Shown here in pieces: positions 17,232 to 25,503 of a DNA stretch of 64,000 nucleotides. The position numbers were made by a program, and so were the translations under genes. The number at the start of each line of letters is the position of its first letter. The first letter of the stretch is position 1. This stretch comes from JAUILA01 sp964563925 (GTDB lineage: Bacteria; Bacteroidota; Bacteroidia; Cytophagales; Cyclobacteriaceae), in assembly GCA_964563925.1 (NCBI GenBank), contig CAZLZD010000018.1, forward strand, positions 1 through 64,000. Direction: 5' to 3'. The notes beneath the pieces are model-generated. The model did no database searches. It was not told where the DNA came from and saw only the letters and a program-made list of their open reading frames with translations.

Positions 17232-20200
17232 TTATTTTTCCATCTGTAACCCTGGAACATCCCCCGGCGCCGGCTGGTGCCAGTTGAATTCCGGGGCATC
17301 CGAAGCTTCGGGATACACTTCACTCAGATCACTTGCAGCATAAAGCCTGCCGTTTTTCATGACCCACTGCACTGTATTTGTATTCCGTATATTCTCCAGC
17401 GGATTTTGCTCAAGGATCACCAGGTCGGCCAGCTTTCCTTTTTCCACGCTGCCAAGGTCCTTTTCCAGTCCGATGGACCTGGCCCCCAGCAATGTGGCTG
17501 TTTTCAGGGCATCAAGTTCGGATATACCCCCGGCCTGCATGGACCACAGTTCCCAGTGATAGCCAAGCCCCTGTAACTGACCGTGGCTGCCCACCCCGGC
17601 TATACCTCCGGCTTCGACAAGATCCCGTACAAACTCCGCATGACGTGCAAAAATATGCTCTTCCTCCATGAACCATCCGGCTCCACGCCTTCTCGACTTA
17701 CCGTCCAGGTCTGATTTAGGCGTAAAATAATTCAGCTTTTCATCTCCCTGGACATTTTCAGTGGCATAGTAATAATTTTCTGCCCAGGGCCCGCCATAGG
17801 AGACAAGCAGGGTAGGGGTATAGGCAGTTTCAGCTTCTGCCAGCAACCCGATCACATCCTTGTAAATAGGATAAATGGGAAAGCTGTGCTCATGGCCGGG
17901 ATAGCCGTCAATGACCTGGGTCATATTCAGCTTAAAATCCAGCGCACCTTCGGTGGTGGGCATGAGCTCCTGCTCCCGTGCCGCGGTAATGATCCACTGG
18001 CGCTGCTTGCGATTTCCGGTGAGGTACATTTTAATGGTTTTGGTATTGTAATATTCGGAATACTGCCTGAGTACATTCCGGGCATGTTCCTGGTCTTTTA
18101 TGTTGTAAGCCCAGTAGCCCACCCCCGGACCGGTTGAATAGATTCTTGGACCGATCACCATACCGGCATCCACCATATCGCTGTAGGTCAGGACATCGGT
18201 TGTGCCCGTCTGCGGATCGCGTGTGGTGGTTACCCCGTATGCGAGGTTGGCGGCATAGCTCCAAACCTGGTTCTTGTGCAGGCCCCAGGCAGGCCGCATA
18301 TGGGCGTGGGTGTCAACGAATCCGGGAATGATCGTTTTGCCATTCATGTCCATCGTTTCCGTTCCCCGTGGAATTTCCAGGCTGCCGGTTCTCCCCACCG
18401 CTTCAATGCGGTTGTCCACGATCAGAACATCGCCGTTTTCAATCACCTCATCTCCCTTCATGGTGATGATGCGGGCGTTTTGCAGGAGAATGCTGCCTTT
18501 GGGAATGTCACGGCTGACTTCAACCTTTACCCTGATCTCGTCAGGCTTGTATCCTTCTTCCTCCTTCTCTTTCTCTTCATCATTTCCTTCTTCATTTTCC
18601 TCTTTCTCACCCTCTTCTTTTTTAGCCTTTTGAGCCTCCTCCAATCGCTTCTCAACCGTTTTAGCTTCCTCAAGATCATAGGTGAAGAAGGCATTGCCGA
18701 TCGACCAGAAGACTACATCTCCGCTCGTATTCCAGGAAGGGAACTGGCCTCCAATGGTCGTCAGTTTCCGGGCAGGAAAGGCGGCTTTATCAGGGGAGGC
18801 CACCGATATTTCCACTACTTCTTTTCCAATGACCGGTACCGTTACTGTATAAATATCGTTATTGATCAACGCGATTGCCTGGTCGCCTTTTGGTGCCATT
18901 AACACCAGGGAGGCATCAGATGGTCGCTGATTCGGTTCTTCCGGCCCCTCCTTGAAAATCTTATGGCCGAGTTCGTCCAGCGTAAAGCCATACGTCGTGA
19001 TGCCTGATACCTTAATGATCTCCCGTTCATCGGTGCCGTCCCACCTTATCGAAACAAGTCCTTTCCTGCCTGAGTAAAGGAATATCCTGTCAGGGTCCTG
19101 GGTAAAATGAGGGTTTGAACGCCCCAGTGATTTTGCAATCAGCTGAGGGGTGCCTCCTTCCGGGGATATCCAGTAGATTTCATTGCGGGACTGGAAGGCA
19201 TACGGACCGGTGGAATTCTCGAAATTTGACCGGAAGCCTTTCAGGTACACAATCCGGTTACCTGGTGACCAGGCAGGCTCGCTGTAAATAGCCGGTTCAC
19301 TGGTCAGGCGCACCGGACGCATCCGGCCGGTGGTATTTACCTTATACAGATGGCCCCCTTCATTTTCGTCCCAGGTGGTATATACCAGGTATTTGCCGTC
19401 GGGGCTCCACGAGGGCATAGCTTCCGTATGATCAGCACTGGTCACGCGCACCGGCTTACTGTCGTCAAGATCCATCAGGTACAGCCTGTTAAGTGCAGTG
19501 AAGGCAATGCGGTCTCCTCCCGGTGAAACGGCCACATCCCGGATCTGCGTGGCGTTCATTGTTTCCTCATCCGACACCGGATAGTCAAAAGACAGCAGCG
19601 GCCCGAGTGCCACTTCCTCATCCACCTGAAAAGGGATATTCACCGCATCTCCTCCCTGAACCGGAATTTTATAAATTTTTCCGCCATACGAGGCTACCAG
19701 AAACTGACCGTCGGGAGTAAATGCCATGGCTGGTAAAACACCCAGGGTAGCGATCGACTCCTGCTCATCCCGCTGCACCGGATAGGCAAGCCAGTGCTCC
19801 TCTCCGTTGCGCAGATCCCTGAGCATTAATCCGGTTTCAGTATTATGTCTGGTTCCATATACAAGAAAATTACCGTCCGGTGATATTACAGGGGTAAATG
19901 CCGACCCGTAGCGTGAAGTTATGCGTTCCGACTCTCCGGTCTGACGATCATAAACCTCAATCTGATACTGGGGCAATTGGGCATTGTATTGCCAGGCACC
20001 TGACCTGGAAGAATAATAAATGTATCGTCCGTCCGGACTGAATGCTGGTTCGACAAGCTTGCTGTCATCTTTATTGAATTCAGCTCCTGTCCCGCCATCC
20101 ACATGATAAATGCGAAGTTCGGGAATCCGCCGGCCCTCGGAAGTTACGATGTACTTGCCATCCGGGGACCAGGCCGCTGACTGAAAATTCTTATTGGACC

Positions 20201-20615
20201 GTTTGGTAAACTGAGTGGGTTCTGCCTCTTCGTCTTCAAGATCCAGAAACCAGATGTTTTCAGACCCGCTCCGGTCTGAAACAAAGAGCAACTTCTTGCC
20301 GTCCGGGCTGAAACGCGGGTGCGTGTCAAAGGCCAGGTCGCTGGTAATCCGTTGTGCCTTGCCACCCTCCAGCGGAAGCAGATAGAGGTCACCCAGCAAA
20401 TCAAAAACGATTTGATTCCCGTCGGGACTTACATCCAGGGAGATCCAGGTTCCCTCATCAGTGGAAAGGGAAAAGGTCCGCCCGGCCTCCAGCGGAAGGT
20501 CTTTCTTTTTTTTCTCTTTTTTAACCGAATCGGCAGCGACGTTGGTACTGTCTGGCTGTGCAAATAATCCGGCGGTGCTTAACAGAAGGAGCAGGAGCAG
20601 AATGGGTTTTCTCAT
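17232..20615 (-). CDS. Exported beta-propeller (TolB/PD40) plus amidohydrolase fusion protein
   Basis: A 1127-residue protein. A signal peptide (to about residue 19, GLFAQ) is followed by a series of PD40/TolB-like blades over about residues 50-640, each with an SPDGK core. A highly charged linker rich in E and K lies at about 645-695. The C-terminal amidohydrolase domain starts with a composite-sheet segment and the metal motif DTHAHM at about residue 768, and continues with GVTTTRDP, HEHSFP and GVGSHGQ segments. Such fusions are annotated as amidohydrolases or prolidase-like peptidases in Bacteroidota. With the downstream M1 peptidase it likely handles periplasmic peptides or dipeptides; substrate not determinable. 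Confidence 0.9.
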   Translation of the reverse strand: MRKPILLLLLLLSTAGLFAQPDSTNVAADSVKKEKKKKDLPLEAGRTFSLSTDEGTWISLDVSPDGNQIVFDLLGDLYLLPLEGGKAQRITSDLAFDTHPRFSPDGKKLLFVSDRSGSENIWFLDLEDEEAEPTQFTKRSNKNFQSAAWSPDGKYIVTSEGRRIPELRIYHVDGGTGAEFNKDDSKLVEPAFSPDGRYIYYSSRSGAWQYNAQLPQYQIEVYDRQTGESERITSRYGSAFTPVISPDGNFLVYGTRHNTETGLMLRDLRNGEEHWLAYPVQRDEQESIATLGVLPAMAFTPDGQFLVASYGGKIYKIPVQGGDAVNIPFQVDEEVALGPLLSFDYPVSDEETMNATQIRDVAVSPGGDRIAFTALNRLYLMDLDDSKPVRVTSADHTEAMPSWSPDGKYLVYTTWDENEGGHLYKVNTTGRMRPVRLTSEPAIYSEPAWSPGNRIVYLKGFRSNFENSTGPYAFQSRNEIYWISPEGGTPQLIAKSLGRSNPHFTQDPDRIFLYSGRKGLVSIRWDGTDEREIIKVSGITTYGFTLDELGHKIFKEGPEEPNQRPSDASLVLMAPKGDQAIALINNDIYTVTVPVIGKEVVEISVASPDKAAFPARKLTTIGGQFPSWNTSGDVVFWSIGNAFFTYDLEEAKTVEKRLEEAQKAKKEEGEKEENEEGNDEEKEKEEEGYKPDEIRVKVEVSRDIPKGSILLQNARIITMKGDEVIENGDVLIVDNRIEAVGRTGSLEIPRGTETMDMNGKTIIPGFVDTHAHMRPAWGLHKNQVWSYAANLAYGVTTTRDPQTGTTDVLTYSDMVDAGMVIGPRIYSTGPGVGYWAYNIKDQEHARNVLRQYSEYYNTKTIKMYLTGNRKQRQWIITAAREQELMPTTEGALDFKLNMTQVIDGYPGHEHSFPIYPIYKDVIGLLAEAETAYTPTLLVSYGGPWAENYYYATENVQGDEKLNYFTPKSDLDGKSRRRGAGWFMEEEHIFARHAEFVRDLVEAGGIAGVGSHGQLQGLGYHWELWSMQAGGISELDALKTATLLGARSIGLEKDLGSVEKGKLADLVILEQNPLENIRNTNTVQWVMKNGRLYAASDLSEVYPEASDAPEFNWHQPAPGDVPGLQMEK

Positions 20616-20689
20616 AGAATAATCAGATTGTAGTGGGTTACGAATCTAATCAGCTGAATGAGAATAGGAAAAGGGAATTATGTAAGTGG

Positions 20690-20721
20690 TAATAAAAGAA
20701 AAAAGGGGGCTATACCCCCTT
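20690..20721 (-). terminator. Intrinsic terminator after the cystathionine synthase-type gene
   Basis: On the minus strand AAGGGGG, TATAG, CCCCCTT forms a seven-pair stem followed by a T-rich run (TTTTTTCTTTTATT read through the stem end). It begins eight bases after the stop codon at 20729. Confidence 0.85.
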
Positions 20722-20728
20722 CTGACTT

Positions 20729-21886
20729 TCAGGCATCCAGGGCCTGGCGCAGATCGTCAATCAGATCTTCCGGATCTTCGATGCCCACGCTAAGGCGGAT
20801 CAGTGAGTCGAGTAGTCCCACCTTAAGCCGGTCTTCACGGGGAATACTCGCATGGGTCATAGTGGCCGGGTGGTTGGCAAGCGACTCCACGCCCCCCAGC
20901 GATTCGGCGAGGGAAAAGAAGTGAAAATTCTCCATGACCCGGAATGCCTTGTCCTTGTCATCTCCTTTGAGCGTAAATGAGATCATTCCGCCAAAGCCGC
21001 GCATCTGTGTCCTGGCTATTTCATGATTGGGATGATCTGAGAATCCTGGCCAGTACACGTTTTCCACTGCCGGATGTCCTTTGAGAAACTGTGCGATTTT
21101 TTCGCCGTTTTCACAATGCCGGTCCATTCGCAGGTGAAGCGTTTTAATGCCCCGCAATACCAGAAAGCAGTCCTGCGGACCCGGTGTGGCTCCGCAGCTG
21201 TTCTGAAGGAAGGCCAGCCGTTCGTGCAGGCTGTCATCATTGACAACCAGGGCGCCCATGACCACATCAGAATGGCCTCCCAGGTATTTTGTCACCGAAT
21301 GCATAACGATATCTGCACCCAGGTCGAGGGGAGACTGAAGGTAGGGCGTGGCAAATGTGTTATCCACAGCCAGCAGCAGGTCATGCTCGCGGGCAATACC
21401 TGCGGCACGTTCGATATCAATGATATTCATCATCGGGTTGGTGGGAGTTTCCACCCAGAGCAATTTAGTTTTGTCATTGATATGAGGCCTGATCTCATTT
21501 ACGTCCTGCATGCCCGTGAAATGGAATTTAATGCCGTATTTTTCAAAGACCCGCTTAAAAATCCGGTAGGTTCCGCCATACAAGTCATTTGCTGCAATCA
21601 CTTCATCCCCAGGATTGAGTAGTTTGATGACCGCATCAATGGCAGCCAGTCCGGAAGAAAAACACAGCCCGTGCTTTCCATTCTCCAGCGCGGCCAGGTT
21701 GTCCTGGAGCGCATCCCGCGTAGGGTTTTGCGTCCGGGAATATTCATATCCCTGGTGGTCTCCCGGGGATCGCTGTACGTAGGTGCTGGTCTGAAAGATG
21801 GGTGTCATTATAGCGCCCGTGGATGGGTCCGGAGTAATTCCGGCGTGGATGGCGCGTGTTGCAAATTTCATTTTTTTATGGCTCAT
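20729..21886 (-). CDS. Cystathionine gamma-synthase/lyase family PLP enzyme
   Basis: A 385-residue Cys/Met-metabolism PLP enzyme. The N-terminus (FATRAIHAG), the YEYSRTQNPTRDALQ cofactor-phosphate region at 48-62, GLAAIDAV at about 79-86 and the PLP lysine K200 in MHSVTKYLGGHSD are all present. The family makes or breaks cystathionine in methionine/cysteine metabolism; synthase, lyase and O-acetylhomoserine sulfhydrylase forms cannot be told apart with certainty here. It follows the E2 gene on the same strand, separated by tandem hairpins. I found no SAM riboswitch in the leader. Confidence 0.92.
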   Translation of the reverse strand: MSHKKMKFATRAIHAGITPDPSTGAIMTPIFQTSTYVQRSPGDHQGYEYSRTQNPTRDALQDNLAALENGKHGLCFSSGLAAIDAVIKLLNPGDEVIAANDLYGGTYRIFKRVFEKYGIKFHFTGMQDVNEIRPHINDKTKLLWVETPTNPMMNIIDIERAAGIAREHDLLLAVDNTFATPYLQSPLDLGADIVMHSVTKYLGGHSDVVMGALVVNDDSLHERLAFLQNSCGATPGPQDCFLVLRGIKTLHLRMDRHCENGEKIAQFLKGHPAVENVYWPGFSDHPNHEIARTQMRGFGGMISFTLKGDDKDKAFRVMENFHFFSLAESLGGVESLANHPATMTHASIPREDRLKVGLLDSLIRLSVGIEDPEDLIDDLRQALDA

Positions 21887-21920
21887 AGATTTGATTCATT
21901 GAATGATAATTGAAGAATGA

Positions 21921-21962
21921 AGGCCGGCCTTGCGGGCCGGCCTGCTCCGGTACGAAACCGGA
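21921..21962 (-). terminator. Tandem hairpins between the E2 gene and the cystathionine synthase-type gene
   Basis: Read on the minus strand, TCCGGT-loop-ACCGGA (21962-21946) is followed after two bases by a stronger nine-pair stem AGGCCGGCC/GGCCGGCCT (21943-21921), then a moderately T-rich TTCATTCTT. This could terminate E2 transcripts or partly attenuate the downstream gene. The weak T tract leaves both options open. Confidence 0.55.
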
Positions 21963-21987
21963 ATGAAGGTCTGGACCAATACAGCGT

Positions 21988-23334
21988 TTATAAGGAGGTT
22001 TTCGGATCGAACCGCTCCAGGTAATCCGCGACCCGCCGTACCACCATTCCTCCCAGGGAGCCATCCACCACGCGGTGGTCATAGCTGTGGGACAGGAACA
22101 TTTTGTGCCGTATGGCAATGGCATCCCCCGCCGGGGTTTCAATGACTGCCGGCTTTTTGGTTATGGCACCCAGCGCAAGAATGGCGACCTGTGGTTGCAT
22201 AATAATCGGTGTGCCCATTACATTTCCGAAGGATCCTACATTGGAAATGGAGAATGTGCCGCCCTGCAATTCATCAGGTTTGAGTTTGTTTTCCCGTGCC
22301 CGCCTGGCCAGGTCGTTGACCTTAACGGCCAGCCCGGTAAGGTTATACTGATCGGCATCATGGATCACCGGTACAATGAGGTTGCCTGAAGGCAGTGCGA
22401 CGGCCATCCCAATATTGATATGCTTTTTACGAATGATCCGGTCGCCATCAACCTGTACATTGATCATCGGGTAATCCCTGATCGCTTTGACGACGGCGTC
22501 AATAAACAGCGGGGTGAAGGTGAGGTTCCCGCCTTCCCGGCTCTTGAATTCATTCTTCATTTTATTTCGCCACATCACCAGGTTGGTGACATCCGCTTCC
22601 ACAAAGGAGGTGACATGAGGGGATATCCGCTTGGAATCGACCATTCGCTGTGCGATCATTTTACGCATCCGGTCCATTTCGATGATCTCATCATCCCCAC
22701 TGATGGAAACCGGGGCGGGTACAGGGGCAGCTGCACCTGATGTACCGGCAGTCGGCGCCTGAGCCGCCCTGGCCGGTGTAGCCTGAGGCTCATCTGTACG
22801 GGTCTCCAGGTAGGAAAGGATGTCTTTTTTTGTAACCCTTCCTTCCTTCCCGCTGCCTTCTATGGTTTCAAGTTCCTCCACCCCAATTCCTTCTTCCCTG
22901 GCAATGTTCCGGACGAGGGGAGAATAGAACCTTTCGCCATTGCGGGCCGCGACATGACCATTGCGAGAAGCACCATTGCTTGCTGATACCGTAGTGACCA
23001 TTTCAGCCTGTTCTTCCCTGGGCGACTCCTGTACTTCCGGAGCGGATTCTCCTGAGCCGTTCCCGGAAGGGGCCGCCGAGGTTTTTTCTTCCGCCTCGGT
23101 GGTGATCAGGGCAATTGGCTTTCCTACTTCCACCACATCACCTTCCCTGGCAAGAATTTTCGTGAGGACACCCCCATGGGTGGAAGGTACCTCCGTGTCA
23201 ACCTTGTCGGTCGCCACTTCCAGTACTGATTCGTCCTGTTCGATGGTATCGCCTTCACTTTTAAGCCAGCTCAGAATCGTGGCTTCCATAATACTTTCGC
23301 CCATTTTGGGCATTACTAATTCAACTTGTGCCAT
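21988..23334 (-). CDS. 2-oxoacid dehydrogenase E2 (dihydrolipoamide acyltransferase)
   Basis: A 448-residue E2 core protein. One lipoyl domain lies at residues 1-80, with the lipoylated K44 in EVATDKVDTE. An alanine/proline/glycine-rich linker, a peripheral-subunit binding domain (about 138-175, FYSPLVRNIAREEG), a second linker and the CoA acyltransferase domain follow. The catalytic pair H420 and D424 sits in SYDHRVVDG. The single lipoyl domain and overall form fit a branched-chain or generic 2-oxoacid complex better than pyruvate dehydrogenase. No E1 or E3 gene is adjacent, so the partners must be encoded elsewhere. Confidence 0.93.
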   Translation of the reverse strand: MAQVELVMPKMGESIMEATILSWLKSEGDTIEQDESVLEVATDKVDTEVPSTHGGVLTKILAREGDVVEVGKPIALITTEAEEKTSAAPSGNGSGESAPEVQESPREEQAEMVTTVSASNGASRNGHVAARNGERFYSPLVRNIAREEGIGVEELETIEGSGKEGRVTKKDILSYLETRTDEPQATPARAAQAPTAGTSGAAAPVPAPVSISGDDEIIEMDRMRKMIAQRMVDSKRISPHVTSFVEADVTNLVMWRNKMKNEFKSREGGNLTFTPLFIDAVVKAIRDYPMINVQVDGDRIIRKKHINIGMAVALPSGNLIVPVIHDADQYNLTGLAVKVNDLARRARENKLKPDELQGGTFSISNVGSFGNVMGTPIIMQPQVAILALGAITKKPAVIETPAGDAIAIRHKMFLSHSYDHRVVDGSLGGMVVRRVADYLERFDPKTSL

Positions 23335-23381
23335 GTCGCATCGGTTTATCAGTTTTGATCAGGTTTTCCCGATCTTGTGGG

Positions 23382-23411
23382 CAAATTTACTATTTTAACT
23401 TTTTTCTTCAA
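23382..23411 (-). promoter_or_regulatory. Promoter of the E2 gene
   Basis: Minus strand TTG (23411-23409), 19 bases, then TAAATTTG (23389-23382), a perfect -7 with the expected spacing to a -33 TTG. It overlaps the 3' end of cinA. The predicted leader is about 40 bases. Confidence 0.65.
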
Positions 23412-24669
23412 TCGTTTTCGATAAAGTAATCCGGAGCAGGTTCAATACCCCAATAGTCGAGGCGTGAATATTCACCTTCCTGTCTTTCCATAACTGTAGT
23501 TTTCTGGTGATTGTTTCCCCCCCGAAATGACAAGCAATCCAAACAGTACCCACCGGTTTCTCAGCAGAACCGCCGTCCGGTCCGGCGATACCCGTAGTCG
23601 CCAGGCCAATATCGGTTCCCATGACACGGCAAATACCTTCAGCCATTTCCCGTACAGTCTCCTCACTTACCGCACCGAATGTTTCCAGGGTTTCCTTTTT
23701 CACACCCAGGACTTGCTCCTTGACCTCGTTGGCGTAAGCGATAACCCCACCTGTGAAATAGGCAGACGAGCCAGGGACCTGTGTGATGGTCCGGCCGACA
23801 TTACCGCCCGTACAGCTCTCAGCCACCGCGAGCGTCAGCTGCCGGCTGGTTAGTATCCGCCCCAGTACACTTTCAATCTCATCCTGGTCAAAACCGTAGA
23901 TATATTTACCCGCGTACTCCATAAGCTTTTCAGTCTGCCGGTCGACTTCCCCGGCCAGCAGCTCCCGGTCCTCCCCGGTAGCGGTCAAACGAAGCTTCAC
24001 CTGTCCAAGGCTTGGCAGGTACGCCAGTTTAATGTGATCAGGCAGCGCATGCGCCCAGTTGCTGATCTTTTCAGAAAGCCATGATTCGCCTATACCGATG
24101 GTTTTGATCAGACGGTGGTATACCACTTCCGTGGCGAAGGTTTCTGAAAGTCGAGGTATGATATGTTTTTCCATCATACGCTTCATTTCATGTGGTACGC
24201 CCGGCATGGATACAAAAACTTTTCCGTTCCGCTCAAACCACATCCCCGGGGCAGTCCCGAGTTCATTGGTAACAGGATCACAGCAAACGGGTAGCACCGC
24301 CTGCTGTTTGTTAAGGTCGGTCAGTTCAAGCCCTTTTGAATCAAAAAAGGAAGAAACTTCACGAAGAGCGCGATCGTTCAGGGCAAGGCCGCACCCAAAA
24401 TAACGTGCCAGGCACGGCTTGGTCAGGTCGTCTTCGGTAGGTCCGAGTCCGCCGGTAATCAATACCACATCCGCCCGGCCTTCTGCCTCCTGGAAAACCT
24501 CGAGAATTTCCTGTTCACGGTCTCCTACCGTTGTTTTCCTGACCGTGCGGAAACCGGCTGCGTCCATGGCATCAGACAGCCACTGACTGTTGGTGTCGGT
24601 GATCTGGCCGTAAAGTATTTCATCCCCTATGGTAATAATCTCTGCCGTGTTATTCATTTCACTGCTCAT
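23395..24669 (-). CDS. cinA: CinA family competence/damage-inducible protein (NMN deamidase-like)
   Basis: About 424 residues. The N-terminal molybdopterin-binding-like domain has IITIGDEILYGQITDTN and the GGLGPTEDDLT motif at about residue 75. The C-terminal PncC-type domain has AVAESCTGGNVG near residue 285 and the GIAGPDGG loop near 365. Full-length CinA proteins act as ADP-ribose pyrophosphatase and nicotinamide mononucleotide deamidase in NAD salvage and are linked to competence in some bacteria. The ATG at 24669 is preferred to an upstream TTG at 24684; 24657 is also possible. Confidence 0.93.
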   Translation of the reverse strand: MSSEMNNTAEIITIGDEILYGQITDTNSQWLSDAMDAAGFRTVRKTTVGDREQEILEVFQEAEGRADVVLITGGLGPTEDDLTKPCLARYFGCGLALNDRALREVSSFFDSKGLELTDLNKQQAVLPVCCDPVTNELGTAPGMWFERNGKVFVSMPGVPHEMKRMMEKHIIPRLSETFATEVVYHRLIKTIGIGESWLSEKISNWAHALPDHIKLAYLPSLGQVKLRLTATGEDRELLAGEVDRQTEKLMEYAGKYIYGFDQDEIESVLGRILTSRQLTLAVAESCTGGNVGRTITQVPGSSAYFTGGVIAYANEVKEQVLGVKKETLETFGAVSEETVREMAEGICRVMGTDIGLATTGIAGPDGGSAEKPVGTVWIACHFGGETITRKLQLWKDRKVNIHASTIGVLNLLRITLSKTIEEKS

Positions 24670-24780
24670 TAAGAATACATGCAATTTTACTACTTAGAGT
24701 ACATTTCATCCCCGGCGATTCCTTAATTATTTACCTTGGTGTAATTCTTGTTAGCATCAATACGACCAAAACTACATATC

Positions 24781-25503
24781 ATGAATCGATTTGTTGCATT
24801 CTTTTTTACCTGCTGTCTGCTTTTTTCGGCATGTACTAGCACCCAGATCAATCAAACCCTCGGGGGTATCAATGATGTCCTGGGCGGATCCGACCTGACC
24901 ACCGGGGAGGTGGTAGCCGGACTCAAGGAAGCGCTTGTCAAAGGAGCCAGGCAGGGTGCCGATGATGCCTCCAAAGAGAATGGCTATTTCGGTAATCCGA
25001 TAATCAAGATACCCTTTCCTCCTGAGGTTAAGAAGGTGGAGGACCGGCTGCGTCAGATTGGCCTGGGATCCGAAGTGGATAAATTTATCCTGACCCTCAA
25101 CCGGGGTGCAGAAGAGGCGGCAAAGGAAGCAGCGCCTATATTTGTGGATGCCATTACCTCCATGAGCATCCAGGACGCCTGGAGTATTCTCAAGGGAGAC
25201 AATAATGCGGCCACCGAATATTTGCGAAGGAAGACTTCGGCGCAGCTGATTGAAACTTTTGCACCGGTCATGCAACGGGCACTTGATCGTGTGAATGCCA
25301 CAAAATATTACGGCGACGTTATTACGGCGTACAACAAGCTCCCTCTTACGGAAGATGTGAATCCCGATCTTAATGAGTACGCTACGCAAAAAGCAGTAGA
25401 CGGATTGTTTACCCTGATCGCACAGGAGGAGGAGAAGATACGAGAAAATCCGGCTGAACGAACCACTGCCTTGCTTAAAAAGGTATTTTCAGCCCAGGAT
25501 TAG
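24781..25503 (+). CDS. DUF4197 lipoprotein
   Basis: A 240-residue predicted lipoprotein with a signal peptide ending in LFSAC (cysteine at about 17). The mature part matches the DUF4197 layout: GLKEALVKGARQGAD near residue 48, the NPIIKIPFPPE segment at about 70, and a helical C-terminal half. The function of this family is unknown; it is periplasmic or membrane anchored. The start at 24781 is chosen over 24748 because it gives a proper signal sequence, and a -7-like TACCTTGG (24731-24738) lies upstream of it. Its last four bases overlap the convergent subtilisin gene. Confidence 0.88.
   Translation: MNRFVAFFFTCCLLFSACTSTQINQTLGGINDVLGGSDLTTGEVVAGLKEALVKGARQGADDASKENGYFGNPIIKIPFPPEVKKVEDRLRQIGLGSEVDKFILTLNRGAEEAAKEAAPIFVDAITSMSIQDAWSILKGDNNAATEYLRRKTSAQLIETFAPVMQRALDRVNATKYYGDVITAYNKLPLTEDVNPDLNEYATQKAVDGLFTLIAQEEEKIRENPAERTTALLKKVFSAQD

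Noticed and set aside
21887..21987. A SAM riboswitch in the leader of the cystathionine synthase-type gene.
   Set aside because: Only two simple hairpins are present; I could not find the conserved core of a known SAM riboswitch class.
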